In this document: positions 49,309 to 62,579 of the stretch, piece after piece
Layout of the letters: every line of letters starts with the position of its first letter
Position numbering within the stretch: position 1 is the stretch's first letter
Assembly (NCBI GenBank): GCA_024036415.1
Contig: JAMWET010003919.1
Span: 124,001-188,000 of the forward strand
DNA: 64,000 bases
Source: Prochilodus magdalenae
Lineage: Eukaryota > Chordata > Actinopteri > Characiformes > Prochilodontidae
Reading direction: 5' to 3'
Program-made: the position numbers and the translations under genes
Notes under the pieces: generated by a model
Told to the model about the DNA's origin: nothing
The model's database searches: none
Seen by the model: the letters and a program-made list of their open reading frames with translations, nothing else

Positions 49309-50844
49309 GAGAGATGGAATAAGATATCAGGAGGAGCAGGGTGGATACATAAAGGTCAGAATGTGTGCCAATACACAGACTACGCACAGTACCTGCTATA
49401 CCCATCCGCCCTTTCAGACCAGCACCCTGACCCCTCAACCCCCTTACCCACCACCACCTTCTTCCCTCCTGCCGATATACTGATTGTCCATCTTTATTAA
49501 TGCTGTAGTTTTTTTGATCACTGTAATGCATTTCTCACAGGATGACTACAGCCATAAAAAACACCCTACTAACTTACAGCAAGAACATCAATAGATAACA
49601 AAATCAGATTACAACAGTCATAGCATCACTTTAACGGCTGGGCTAACAGGCTATGAATAATCTATTAACAATGGCATCTTCATACATCTGACCAGGTTTG
49701 AATTCCAGGTACCTCAAGATCATCACACTGAAACACTAAAGCAACTGTGCTTTCCATTCTGATTCACTTTGGATCTGGAACACACCACAAATATTCAGCA
49801 GGGTATGAGAGGACTTTCAGAGCTAGGCACAACCCCATATAGACACTCTGGGTCAAATATTACTCCTATACAAGGAAAAGCAGGAAAACGTTTTTTATGA
49901 TTTCTTATATTTTCAGCTTAAGTAATGGGAACTCACAAAAAAAAAAGAAATACAAAAGTACATTTTCTTTTCATGTGCGTATAGTGTATTGTTATATTGT
50001 TGCTAAAAGGCATGTGCAGAACCTAATGACTCTGAAACAAATGAATGCCTTTCCATAACAAGAGGAGTGTGCGCTAGCTAAATATTAGTTTGCATCCTCA
50101 GTGGATTCACACCTGTCCCAGTTTGTTTCTGAGCTTGTTCCTGTACACATTGAACGTGCTGTGTTAACTGACAGCTGCTTCTGTCACCGGATTTGTCACA
50201 CCTTTATAAACAAATTAAGCACAATTTTCAAGTGACATCTCATCTGCTGCGGCAAATATGATTGTGATGAGTGAACACACACAGCCACCTGCGAAAAAAG
50301 ACAAAGTGTGCGAGCATGCATGGCAACGAGCAGTAACAGTGGTCCCGATAGAACAATTATTATTATTATTTGCAGAAAATTTCAGTTTGTAGAGGATGTA
50401 GAGCCTTTGAACCCATAAAGACGAATTGCTCTTGAACCTGCTCTTTCAGATTTGCATGTTCATTTCTCCTTTGCTTTCTCAGTTTCTGTTTCTGCTATGT
50501 CATCCTTCAGTTTCTCTCCAGCCAGATCCTCCAGAATAGCACGACACTGTCCTGGACTCCACAAGAGAGACTGGCTGAATAGAGGGAGAGAAGTGTGTGT
50601 GTGTGTGGAGCTGTTTCATAATGCAGTAAGCTATGACAAAGTCGGCCATAACAGAGTCAACTGTGTCAAGCAGTGCAGTGGCTGTGACTGTGACTGTGGC
50701 TGCTTGGGCCAGTGACATGAGGGATACGAGGTGGAACAGGTGTGGAAGGAGAGTTTTGGCAAAGGCGTGTAATCCATGCAGAGTGAAACTCTGAAGCACA
50801 GACTATTTCCAACTTACCCCGTATCTTCTTTACTAGAAACCCCA
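48726..50844. other. Intergenic stretch; candidate conserved block at 50.08-50.30 kb
   Basis: No gene. 50085-50300 is repeat-free ('cacctttataaacaaattaag', 'cagctgcttctgtcaccgg') and looks like conserved non-coding sequence by eye. Open frames near 50.5-50.8 kb include TG-derived runs and are not credible genes. Confidence 0.3.
49251..49314. repeat. (GA)n microsatellite, interrupted
   Basis: About 30 GA units with A-rich interruptions. Confidence 0.96.
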
Positions 50845-51290
50845 GCACTTCCACTCACTGCACACTTTATGAGGTCCACCTACCTAACATGTCCACTATA
50901 TAACACCGAGCACTTTTTTATCTATGCTAATCACCCATTTGATCAGCTCCACTTACCACATAGGTGAACCTTGTTGTGCAATTAAGACTGGAACTTCACT
51001 CCAGCAGCACTGCTGTGTCTGATCCACTTACACCAGCACAACACACTCTAACACACCACCACCATGCCAGTCTCACTGCAGTGCTGAGAATGATCCACCA
51101 CTCAAATAATACCCGCTCTGTGGTGGTCCTGACCACTGAAGAATGGGGTTAAGATGGGGTGACAAAGTTTGCAGAGGAACGGGTGAACTACAGCCTGTAA
51201 TTGTGGAACTGCAAAGTGCAGGTATATGGTATGTGGAGTTGATAAAATATAAAAATAGATGCAGCTGAAAGAAACAGCAACTGTAGAAAT
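50845..51290. repeat. Interspersed DNA repeat with dyad ends (MITE-like)
   Basis: The centre ('gtctcactgcagtgctgaga', 'tgatccaccactcaaataat', 'gtggtggtcctgacca') is a repeat I recognise from many otophysan fish sequences. Near the left, 'tgatcagctccacttacc' (about 50939) is mirrored on the right by 'ggtatgtggagttgata' (about 51226). This inverted layout favours a non-autonomous DNA element. Exact ends and target duplication are not visible. The C-terminal half of the 194-codon open frame at 51073-51657 (-) lies in this repeat. Confidence 0.65.
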
Positions 51291-54200
51291 ATTTATGTAA
51301 TGAGAAAAGTTCAAAGCTTTTATCCAATCTGACTGAGACATCTTTCCTTCTTGGTGAGTCACTGTGTTCTCTTGGTCTATCGCTCTTCTGCGAATCGTTC
51401 TGTTCATTTATGTGGTTGACTGCGCTCGGTGCACTGGCCACTCTATGTGGAGTGGCCCTCGTCCTGAGGTCTCTCTGTGCTGAATTAAGATAGGCTTCAT
51501 AAGCTGTGCTGAAAACTGCTGATGTCCCCCAACCCACAACACTGCAGTGAGGAAGAACAAAAAGACCTGAGTCATTACAGCTCGGCGGGGCCTCAGACAC
51601 AGACAGACAGATAAAACATCCACCTCCTAGTGGTCGCTGCACTGCTGCACTACTCAAGTCCTACTATTAACCCTCTGACCAAATGCGACCAGTCTTTTCA
51701 TTCGGCCCACTCTTTAATCTGTGACCTGTCCGGTCTGCACTGGTTTTGAGTCAGTGGCTGTAAAGAAAATGACTAATACAGTCTGAACAGTATGGAATAA
51801 AGCGGTGGTGGAATAACACAGCCCAGCTGGTAAACAATATACTAAGGATATGGTATATGAAACATATGAGATGTATATATAAGGGTATATAATATACGTT
51901 GCCATAATGTTTGCACAGACCACATTTATGTTGTATGTTTCCATCCAAAATGTTAAATTCAGCAAATAAAAAGGAACTGTGCTTTAAAATGTGTAGATGC
52001 AGGTTCTCTGTAACATACAACTATAAATGAATCAGTACCTTATGTCTTATTTTATTGGGTTATTAATCCTTTAGAGCTTCGGCATTCATTTTTAAATATG
52101 ATGTCAAATATTATGTCAAAATATAGAAATTTGAAAAGCAACAAATTAATTAGTTATAAAGTTTGTGCATGCAGTGGTGCAACTTTACTCCTTGTGTCCT
52201 CTCCAGGATGCCTCTGCGGCACTCTCTGCATTTCTCTCCTCATAAGCTGATTCGGAACTCTCTCATTGCCAACATGCGTAGTAGCGAGTCAACATGCACA
52301 TAGAGTCAAATAACAGAGTCAGATAACTTTATATAACATAGTAGCGCTGATAGGAGATGATTCAAGACAACTGTGCATCAAAGACCATACAAACTGCATG
52401 AGGCGATTGGTCACCGATCCTCACTGAGGGCCTGACGGGTTCTGACAGTGTCATCTTGGTGTTTCACAGACAAAGAGAGCAGATTGGTTGGAAATACACC
52501 CCTGACAATAAATGCACAAAGTGTAAAATGGCAAAAGGTCAAGCTTGTAATTGTCATTTCAACAAACCATGAAACAAATGGATGAAGTGACTTTGTATGA
52601 GAAATTTTTCAATGGGGAATTTTTCTGGGCAAAGAAACACTTTGTAAAACTTACAGAAAGAACGGTCAATATGGCTCCACTCAACACTAATGGCTTCAAG
52701 CATCTGAAAAAATGCATAGCCAACTTGGTTTGTGTTTGATGTGAGACAAAATATGTACAGGCTCTAAATCTGGTCTCAGATAAGCCAAGAACAATCAGTA
52801 AAAACTTAGAATATTATTTTATTGTGCATAATAGTCCATACCAAACAACATGCAGAGAGACCTGTCACAATATTCCTGTCACAAACCACAAACCACACAG
52901 ACAAAAATAGAGTTCTGCCTCGTCCCACCTTTAATGCAGCAGTCACGTTCTGCTACAGTCGCATCTGTACAGGTGGAACTGACTGGCACCATTTGAGGTA
53001 GAACAGGAAACTCAAATGAGAAGCCAGCTTGAGCTTTGTTAGATTTCTCAAGTCATTTGTCTCATACATGTGTTCCATACATACGACTGTCAGACACTGA
53101 TATGACACTTCAGTGCCAGCTGGTGGATGACTTGTTTTGAGAGCAAGGCCCTGACCACAGTATCGTCAGGCAGTTCCATGGATCACTCTGGTGTCCATAA
53201 GGCAAGCCCCAATGACCGGCCATTTCTTTACATCCACTGACTAAAAACTAAGTGGACTACTAGAATAAAACAGACTAGACCAGAAAAGTTACCGAAAAAT
53301 TCCTTGCTCAGCCGCTTAGCTATATGAGCTGACATCAGCGTGGCTTGCACTGTCAGTACATCACAATGTTCTGTCAGTGTGAAAGTTCTGATGAAACTCA
53401 TACTTGAGGAAGAACAGGATTCCGCCCAGTGCTAGCTGGAAATGGGAAACACAAAAAACAAGATATATGAGAGACAGAACTGCAGCTGAAGGAGCAAGAC
53501 TGGGGGATACTGAGAGACAGAAAGAGGAAGTGGGTGCTGTGGGGCACTCCAAAGTGGGACACCAAACACGGTGCAGCAATGAGTGTAGCTGGGACACTTG
53601 AGTCGATGAGCAGGTTAAATATAGCCCTAGGGCCAAGCACGACCATCACACCTCACCATACACACGACCACCCATCAGCCTGCTCACCAGCACCTCACCT
53701 AAAAATACATGCCCCCGAATCTCCTGAGTACCATGATAACACTTATTGCATTGCATATTTTCTTTTGGTGCCTCTCATTGGCTGAGTGGCACTGAAGCTC
53801 CTGCCCTCATCACGCTTTCTGTTGATGCCAGGGCTCTTTCCTCGTCCTGACGAAGCTTGGCTTGTAAACTGCTTATTCCAGCTATGGCTGTGACACACTA
53901 GAGAGGACAAGGGCACAAACAAGATTGCACTCAGTAAATTCGAGCACTTGCACAGTCGTAATCCATTAGCAAAAGAGGAGGGGGAGCGTAATTTAAAGCT
54001 ACATGGCGACGCCGCAGTTGGTGCAGTGATTGTGAAATGTCAAAATACTGCAATATCATGGCGAAACACCAACATTAAAGCCAGACTGTGCAGTGCTTGC
54101 GTGGGCTTGTCGAAGCGTGGTATTTTGAGGGTTTGTGTTGTGGCAGGTGGTGCTGCATTGCTCGTCTTCTTTTGGAATGTGAGTTTTCTCTCTGTTACTT

Positions 54201-54511
54201 TTCCGTTAACTAGAAAACGAACTGCAAAGTGTGCATTAAAATCAAACAGCATTTCACAACTGCTTCAGGTATATACCACAGCATTAAGCTTCGTGCTGAT
54301 CAAAGTTTCTTCCTCGGTATGCAGAGCAGGTTTCTTTTCCAGACTATCGCCATAAACTCACATTGAAAATCATCTAGCCCAAGCAGCTGAATGTTTTGTG
54401 TGTTGATGAGCGAGGATGGATAAAGAACAATAGCCTAGTATTTGAGTACCAGGGGTAAAACATTACTTGATGAAAAGTACCAGTATTATAGACTTATAAT
54501 TAAGAAAAATA
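51291..54511. other. Intergenic stretch, no supported gene
   Basis: Contains several open frames of 80-135 codons, none with a recognisable domain. The longest, 53948-54355 (+), carries one hydrophobic run but sits in a CpG-containing block that could be an unrecognised mobile element. A short segment 'gagtcaaataacagagtcag' at about 52303 recurs in related form at about 55843. Confidence 0.4.
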
Positions 54512-55018
54512 GATGCACCCAGAGGGAAGTGTCAGTGTGTAGTGCTATTGGGAAGGAGGATAAAGGTTACCAGCAACAATAAATGATGATACATAGATAT
54601 TTACTGAGCTACACATACAGAAGCAGTGTCTCTTAGTATGGTGCCAGGCCGTATGACATCTTGGCATGGAGTTGTAGAGGGTCCTAATTTTGTCCCGAGA
54701 TAATCCTTCCTATGCATCTTGAATATTCTCACACAGTTCCAGCAGATATGTGCATCGTGCTCACCATGGTGCTTCCACACATGGATTTGTTGGTTGTCTC
54801 CACCAAGACAAAAACGGGATTACAGGATGTCTCATGGAGGGCATTACTGCTTGCTGAATGTCCACAATCAAGGGTGTTGTGTCAGTTAGGTACAGCCCCT
54901 GTACAATAAGCCCTCTCTTACACGCCCAGTGAATCATTTAAATCATTTGCATGTATCAACAATGCCAAAACTACCCATCCAGCTTTATTCCTCTCAACTG
55001 GTTCCTTCTAGGTGCAAC
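54512..55018 (-). mobile_element. Tc1-derived MITE, copy 3, both ends and TA present
   Basis: 507 bp from GATGCACCCAGAGGGAAG (left) to the complement of GTTGCACCTAGAAGG (right), with TA immediately outside both ends (54510-54511 and 55019-55020). The interior shares 'ggcatggagttgtagagg' and 'catggatttgttggt' with the 34-kb copy and 'gtgctattgggaa..agataaaggttacc' with the 30-kb copy. The transposase remnant is more decayed than in the other two. This copy defines the ends of the family. Confidence 0.75.
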
Positions 55019-55684
55019 TATTATATGATGAGTGTATATTTCTGCTTGAATAAAAATCACAAGAACGAGAAACATTATGCTCTTAAACCAGTGTGCTGCT
55101 GCCCAGCACTCCTGAACAGTTAGGATAGCAGGCAGGGATCAATAACCACAAACTTCTGCAGAGCAGTAAGCACTAACACTGCACAGCTACCCCATTAAAC
55201 AGCCTAGCACAACACAGATGGACAGTCTCTCTTAGTGCATGTCCAGTGTTACCCATGGTGCTATGCTGCTCCACATGGCCACACCTCCCATGCGCCCACA
55301 GCCAAACAAGCCCGGATGCAACAATGTTTATTAGTAGGTACTTCTTATGTAGGCCTGACGCTGATCTTAAAGCAGGTATCAGGACTAGGTGGATATTGGA
55401 TATGAGACTGAATCAGATTCAATCCTGCAATACATCTACCATGGTATATCACACTCGCACTGTTGTGTAACGTGATGTTAGCTGTGAATTTCGTGCTGTG
55501 GGTCAGCAGAGTGTGACAGCATGCTTACAGATGCTCATCGTAAGGGAAGCGATTCTATTAAAATAGCTCATTTTAGTAGATTTTAAAGAAAACATATCTG
55601 ATCAGTGCTGGTTTTGGCCAGAGTTGGAGACACAATAAATCAATAAATTCAATACAATAAATTAACAAAATAATTTCATACATG
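55019..55684. other. Intergenic stretch, no supported feature
   Basis: Nothing recognisable. Confidence 0.5.
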
Positions 55685-55790
55685 GCCGTGTGGTGGACTG
55701 GTGGCCTGTCCAGGATATTTATGAGTGCTGATGAGTGCTGGGGCAGGTTCCCCCGTGACTCTAAGCAGCTTTGAAGATAGATAATGATTT
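55685..55790 (+). repeat. LINE/SINE 3'-tail fragment
   Basis: 'gtggactggtggcctgtcca', then 'gggcaggttcccccgtgactc' and 'aagcag' followed by 'gatagataatga' reproduces the order of a common teleost retroelement tail ('ATGGACTGGCGACCTGTCCAGG...CCCCCGTGACCCT...AAGCGG...GATAATGGATGA'). Only the tail survives, so LINE and SINE origin cannot be told apart. Confidence 0.6.
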
Positions 55791-56029
55791 TTTTTTTACA
55801 TGTATGACTTTCGTTGTGAGTTTTACTGCAGTCATGCACAGAGAGTCAAATAACAGACTGAAATAACTATAATAGTGGAAGAACTTTTAGTCTGATTGAA
55901 CATAGTACAAAGAACTAAACAGCAGATAGCATGTATCCAGCACAAGTCCTATTATAAGTACGGTTCTACCTTTATAACTGAAGTTGCGTTGCTGTGAAGC
56001 TAATCTGCTGTGTGTTTTAGGAAATTGTG

Positions 56030-56187
56030 AACATCGTGAAAACAGCAGGTTCAATGTCATGCCAAAACAGCATGTATTTAACTGAACATTACACAGAAGC
56101 CACAACAACTATGTAATATATGACACTATATAATAATTCAGGGTTGTAATATTGTAGCAACACTTTACTGGCTCATGCGGTCCCTGG
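56030..56187 (+). repeat. Duplicated block, copy 1 of 2 (partner 57434-57597)
   Basis: About 155 bp with roughly 90% identity by eye to 57434-57597. Shared words: 'ccaaaacagcatgtatttaa', 'ctgaacattacacagaagcc', 'aactatgtaatatatga', 'atattgtagcaacac'. Same orientation, 1.4 kb apart. Confidence 0.8.
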
Positions 56188-57189
<1,002 letters not shown>

Positions 57190-57430
57190 TAAAAGCTCTT
57201 ATTTCGGATGATTGGGGTGGTCTCTGGCTTTAAACCCCACCAATTATACAGCCTGCTAAGTCAGCATTCACCAGCTGCTCTTCTTTACTTCACTAATACA
57301 GGATAAATTGCTAACTTAAACACCAACAAAGCATCAGTATTAAACTGGCCAAAATACATGCAGGGCTTTCAGTACTGCACTGGCTGTCTTGACTGGAAAG
57401 GGTGGTCTCTGACTTTCGCACAAACCTGTA
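57190..57430. mobile_element. Tc1-like terminal fragment (family of 58.2 kb)
   Basis: 'gggtggtctctgactttcgcac' near 57401 and 'ctgtcttgactggaaa' just before it match the end of the element at 57.84-58.23 kb ('gctgctttgacggggg', 'gggtggtctctgacttatgcac'). A related 'ggtggtctctggcttt' occurs at about 57217. Only end sequence remains. Confidence 0.55.
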
Positions 57431-57433
57431 TAT

Positions 57434-57597
57434 GTACATTGTAAAAACAGCAGGTTCAGTGTCAGGCCAAAACAGCATGTATTTAACTGAACATTACACA
57501 GAAGCCACAGCAACTATGTAATATATGATATTATTATTTAATAATTCGGGTTTTTAATATTGTAGCAACACCTTACTAGCTCATGCGGCCCCTGTGA
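57434..57597 (+). repeat. Duplicated block, copy 2 of 2 (partner 56030-56187)
   Basis: See copy 1. This copy begins immediately after the Tc1-like terminal fragment, whereas copy 1 has unrelated sequence on its left. Confidence 0.8.
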
Positions 57598-57839
57598 GGT
57601 TCGGGTTATGTGGCATGCATGTGCAGAGGCTCATGGTAGGCACATGCCCTCCTTTAAAGGGACTATTTATGTTGTGTACTGTTGTTAATGTAGTTGTTTG
57701 CTAGTTTATGGTTCATGGTATCGTTTATAGGTATGCGTATGTGTTTATTGTGTTATTCTGCATTTCCCTCAGTGTGGGTGGCTAGGGTGTATGTGCAGTG
57801 GAATCATAGCCTCCCTCACTCAACGCCATTCTTTTTGGC
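57598..57839. other. Intergenic stretch, no supported feature
   Basis: Nothing recognisable. Confidence 0.5.
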
Positions 57840-58226
57840 AGATTTCTTGTTCCAGTTTTTCAGAGGAGTCTGCAGGGATACACCAGCAGTGTTCAGTCTT
57901 ACTTTTCACAATCCTAGTAATCTCGAACACATTCAGTGACGCTGAAATTTCCTTTTCTCGGTAACAGCAACTTGACAGCTACAAATCATTTCGCACCCAT
58001 AGTGCTGAGTGGTGTTCCCACAGTGGAAGGACGGACAGAAACATCTGTGGATCTGTTTTAGATGTGAAGCAAGAGTGGAGCTTGATTTCCTTTAAGTACT
58101 GTTTACCTGACGGTGGCAGCTACGGTGGTCTACCAGGTCTTGCACAGTTCCAGCTCCTTCTTAATTGCTGCTTTGACGGGGGTATTAGGTAAATGAAGGG
58201 TGGTCTCTGACTTATGCACAGTACTG
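57840..58226 (-). mobile_element. Tc1-like element, 5' part with one terminal end
   Basis: The right end reads 'gacttatgcacagtactg' followed by TA at 58227-58228, so it has the position and form of a Tc1/mariner terminus with TA target. Reading leftward on the minus strand there is a leader and then the N-terminal third of a transposase gene (next entry). The other end of the element is missing or replaced near 57840. Confidence 0.68.
57860..58165 (-). pseudogene. Tc1-like transposase N-terminal third, with stops
   Basis: On the minus strand the frame contains KELELCKTW, RSTDVSVRPSTVGTPLSTMG, a stop, and FVAVKLLLPRKGN (about 57960 region). This is the second helix-turn-helix and inter-domain linker of a Tc1-like transposase, where family members have 'TV...L...G..G.VAVKKPLLRKGN'. 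Several in-frame stops show it is dead. The DDE catalytic domain is not present downstream. It is related to the 42.3-kb fragment. Confidence 0.65.
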
Positions 58227-58228
58227 TA

Positions 58229-58516
58229 GGTTGCTGAGATGATTGTGTGACTCTAAGCACTTCAGAAATAAGGTTAATTTCCATGATCATATCATGAATA
58301 GGCAGTCTACAGTACGCAAACTGCAATTAAGACAATGTACAGAAAGCAAATAGGGGTCCCTGACAACGATGACTATGATTAGAGGCTTTAGTGAGTACAC
58401 AAACATACACACACACAATATACCCAAAGGCCTTAGTGACATAGAGCAGCTGGCTGGCTTACGTAAGCGCAGCCTCCTGAGCCATGTAGGGCGGGTTGAG
58501 TGAGCAAACAAGCAAG
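58229..58516. other. Spacer before CT array
   Basis: Nothing recognisable. Confidence 0.5.
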
Positions 58517-58528
58517 TCTCTCTCTCTC

Positions 58529-58599
<71 letters not shown>
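58517..58599. repeat. (CT)n microsatellite
   Basis: About 41 CT units with one CCC and one TTT interruption. Confidence 0.97.
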
Positions 58600-58675
58600 G
58601 TGCGTGGGCAGCCTGGGCTTTGCTCGCATTGCTCTCTCTATCCGAGTTTCAGAAATCCACCAGCTAATCCTGTCA

Positions 58676-58676
<1 letters not shown>

Positions 58677-58754
<78 letters not shown>

Positions 58755-58755
58755 C
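58677..58755. repeat. (CA)n microsatellite
   Basis: About 38 CA units, 80 bp beyond the CT array. Confidence 0.97.
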
Positions 58756-59793
58756 TTGAGTGGAGTCGTCACAGGCTGTTATAACACACACCATTTACCA
58801 AAACACACCCACAAGCACAGCCAATAAAGGCTGATACAGTGCTGCAGCAGCACATAATTATGCAAGGTAAGCACCTGGTGTCCAGTTCATACTGACACAA
58901 ACCTGAAGCGTTAATAATGTTTCTCAGTGCAGCGTCTGCCATGTGATGTGTGCTGCCTGTATGTTGAATGTATGTAGGTTTATGAATGAACATATGTTGT
59001 CTTTAAGGGCGAATCTCTTTAAAAGACTCCATGTGCGTTGGATTGTGACGTCAGTAGACGCATCTGTACGCTACAGCTGTCTCATCAGGCTGTTTGGCTG
59101 CCTCAGGGTTGGGGGTGGAGAGGGGGCGAGGAGCTGAGAAAAAGGGAGGGAGGAAGACAGAGAGAGAGACAGCAGTAGATCTGTGATGTAATTTCACAGG
59201 AGGTATTCCTCAAGCCTCTGTGGACTGTCAAGTAGCGCCACCTGGTGGCAGACAAGCCAACCGCAAGACTTTTATTTTAAAATGTTGTTTTGCAGAGATA
59301 GGGCAGGGGTATAGCTGGGGCATGGCAGGGGTTTTGCAGGGGTATGACAGTGGCATTGAAGGGGTATAGTAAGGGTCCTCAGCCTTTTTAATCCCAGATC
59401 CCACCTGACGAGCGGCCCACAGGACAACTAAATAAACCATTGGTGGAACTATGTAGCTGAGGTTTGGCCAAAAAGCTTTGCACTACTATGAGCCAAAATC
59501 ATACAGATCAGCAACAATATGAGAGTAAATATAAGTGAGTAAAGAGTCAGACATTAAAACAGACAGATAATGCTGACAGTACAGCGCTGTACTAGAAGAG
59601 GTAAAAAGCCAGCCCTGCTGCTTAATGCCCACGTCTCACCAAAGAACATATTCCGTCAGCAGTGAACTGAACCAGGGTTTGTTTGGAAGCAGGCTGCAAC
59701 CTGCATTTTTGCTGGACTGTGATTCAGCAAATGTGTAAACTCAAACAGACTCAGTGTTTGAAAACTAGAGGACTAAAGAAAAGTTAAATAGGT
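58756..59793. other. Intergenic stretch with a small G-rich minisatellite-like patch
   Basis: 59290-59370 holds four or five variants of a 'caggggtat' unit. 58870-59120 looks repeat-free and possibly conserved. No gene. Confidence 0.4.
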
Positions 59794-60007
59794 CCATTTA
59801 CGGCATTTAGCTGACACTCTTATCCAGAGCGACTTACAAGGTTAATGATTACAGGTAGGCCAGTGTAATGTTAGGCGTCTTGCCCAAGGTCTCTTATTGG
59901 TATAGCTCAGCACAGTCACCTAGACTGGGATTCGAACCCCAGTCTCCCACACGTAGAGGTGGCAGCCTGAGTAGTGGTGTTACCCACTGAACTACACCAA
60001 ATGCCCT
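59794..60007 (-). mobile_element. tRNA-derived SINE with L2-like LINE tail
   Basis: On the minus strand the head reads 'ggtgtagttcagtgggtaac', containing a pol III A box (TAGTTCAGTGG, plus-strand 59984-59994), and about 45 bp later a perfect B box GGTTCGAATCC (plus-strand 59928-59938). A body of about 70 bp follows, then a tail 'ttgtaagtcgctctggataa', 'agctaaatgccgtaaatg' ending at 59794. The tail is the 3' end used by L2-like LINEs such as the one at 6.07-6.49 kb, which would have supplied reverse transcriptase in trans. Head length and internal promoter define it as a SINE. It is not a functional tRNA gene. Confidence 0.85.
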
Positions 60008-62579
60008 GCATCGCACCCACTCCTGCTATGTATGCAATTATTTAAATTGATAATGTTTTGAATTGTAAATGATTTGTAAATGATGATTTGATTTGATTTA
60101 TAGTTATTTAATTACAGAAAACAAGGTTTAGGCAGAAGGATGCCAGCGCTACTGCTACTGAACACTGGCTGCTTGACATTACCTCGATTTGCATTGATTG
60201 GCTGGCATTTCAGGAACCTTATAGGAACATTATTTAAATTGATAAACATCCATAAAATGTGCTTTGAACATTAAAGGGCTTACTTTATAACATTATTAGA
60301 GCTCATCATGGGAGTGTTAGCAGCTAGGTGGCATGAACGTGATGAGATGGGACAAGTCACTGTTACAAAGCCCTATTACTTAAGTTTAAAAATGGAACAG
60401 CAGTGATGGAAATTTTAAACATTTAAAAAATATGATTTAGCTCATTCCATTAATTATGAGCTTCCTCAGGAGAGCCCTCTAGTGCATGAGGAACGCAGAA
60501 CACATTACTGTGTGGCAGTTCTCTGAGCTAAACATCCTCTGCTAATGTATGCTTTCCAGGAAGACTGGATGTATGCATGCCTAGAGAGGAAGGACAAACA
60601 TGGGGCAGCCCAGCTGTACCTTACATTCTGTGTTTTCTTTGTGTTTGTAGAGTATCTGTGACGTGTGTATTCTACTCACGGTCTAAATGGGCTATCTGTG
60701 TAGCAGGTGTGACTGGATGGAGAAGTAGGGGATGTGCTTTCAAGCAAGCAAAGTCCCTGGCTCAGTTCATTAATGATGGATATACAATGTAATGATGTTT
60801 AAAAGAATCACTTGTCCTCTCCGTTCCCCTGATCCTTTTCTCTTCTCTCCCCCGGCAGGAAGGGAGGGGTAAGACATGAGCAGTAGCAGCCACTGATAAT
60901 GTTAGTGTGATGTGACCCCCCACATGCCTCTTTACGAGACACACATACAAACACCAACAAGATGGCAGTGGCTGGGTTACCCTTAGAGGTTCAGGAAAGA
61001 TAAGAAGTGTTCATCTGTGTTACCAGCGTATCTATACTACAGTGTTCTGGATGAATATGGATGATTTTATAAGAAAGACTGGACACTTAGTGCACTGGCC
61101 AAGGTTCAGTTGTCCTTACTTACTTCTCTAAGCACCGACTGCACTTAGTAATTATGGGTGAACATTATTAACATAAACACAGAAAGACAAACTTTACACA
61201 TTTTCTCCACAGGATTATGGAATATAGCAATGTTTTTAAAAACCTCTATTTATTGGTCAGCATCTGTCGTATGTTGTTGCATAATTTCCACAGTAAAATG
61301 AGTAGATATAGCTGGAGTCTGTCTCATGAAGTAACTAGTACAGGGAACTTTTAATCAGCTTCACATAAGAGCAGCTAACTGCGGTCGACTCATTTACCAC
61401 AGCGGTTAACATCTTTCTTAGTTAATCCGGGTTTAGGTACTCGGGGTAGGGTTGGTCTTTGGGTGAGGGCATGTAAACACATGATGTCCGAGCAGAATGA
61501 AGAACTAACTCCATACTTAAAGACTAAAGCATTTATAATGATGAAAAGCAGCACCATCGCCACTGCCAGTATGGTAGTACATATTACCGTCATAACTGAT
61601 TTAAATGACTGACATCTATGTGTTTCTCCTGTAATACAGTCATAAAAGGAAGACCACAAGTAGTATAAAGGCAATCCTTGATTGGTGAAGGAATCCTAAA
61701 GTGAACCTGCCCTGGAGCAGGTTAGGCATGCAGCAGAAGTTGCTAAGCCTGGGGAAAAGCAATCCACTGTGCTCAGACAGAAAATCCAGGTTTAGATCCT
61801 TCTTCGTGAAGGAGACCCCAGGACTGAGTTTTTAAGGGAATGCTGCCACTTTTTTCCCCAGAAAAAGGCAAGTGCTCAAATGTGCTATACAAACAAACAA
61901 ATAAACATAAATAAAATAAATAGTTAGTGATAATACATGAACCTAAAGAATTGTAACATATTTAACCAAAACACAAAATTGAAATTTCATTATATATGCT
62001 ATTTCTCTGGAAAAATTCTAGCAGGATACATCAGCCCTGATTTTGATCCAGCTGATGAAAAACATACAGCTGTGGATGCACTTTAGATTAGTACTGGGTC
62101 TGCACAAATATTTCTCAGTTCTAGCAACTGTCCACTTCCCTTGATTGTGAAGACGCTTTTGCTGAGTTTGATCCATCAGCTTGTTCAGTTTTATGCATGT
62201 GTGCTACTGAAAGCTCACAAGGCCTAAAATGCTTCATTTCACCAGGCTAGTAAAACCATCAACATGTTTAGATGCTTTTATAGGGGATTCTTGTCTTTGT
62301 ACCTAAAATGTGAGTGCTAATATTCCTATTACTCCACTAGTATTATTTATAATGAAAAACATTCAAGAAATATAAAGCACTTACTTACCATCTGAGATCC
62401 TCATCCAAAATGTCCCACCAACAAAGCACTAAAAGAACAACGCCAGCAGCCGTTAATTCCCCATGAAATTGAGTTTAATAGATTGTTAAAAATAAGGCTA
62501 TGATGCTGTTTTAGCAAACATTGAACAGGAAAAACCACAGTAATGACAAGCTGTGACAACCACAGCACATCCTGTGAGA
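60008..62579. other. Intergenic stretch, no supported gene
   Basis: 60420-60560 ('ccattaattatgagcttcct') is a weak candidate for conserved non-coding sequence. 61670-61920 has an even composition and could be an unrecognised repeat. Otherwise nothing. Confidence 0.35.

Noticed and set aside
51073..51657. 194-codon minus-strand frame, the longest in the window
   Set aside because: Its C-terminal half lies in a recognised interspersed repeat and the rest has no domain, low-complexity Ser/Pro/His content and no homology that I recognise.
53948..54355. 135-codon frame with a hydrophobic segment
   Set aside because: One membrane-like run is easily produced by chance; no family resemblance and no gene context. 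Possibly part of an unrecognised mobile element.
59928..59994. tRNA-like A and B boxes
   Set aside because: Not a tRNA gene: the cloverleaf pairing is not maintained and the sequence continues into a LINE-type tail, so it is a SINE.
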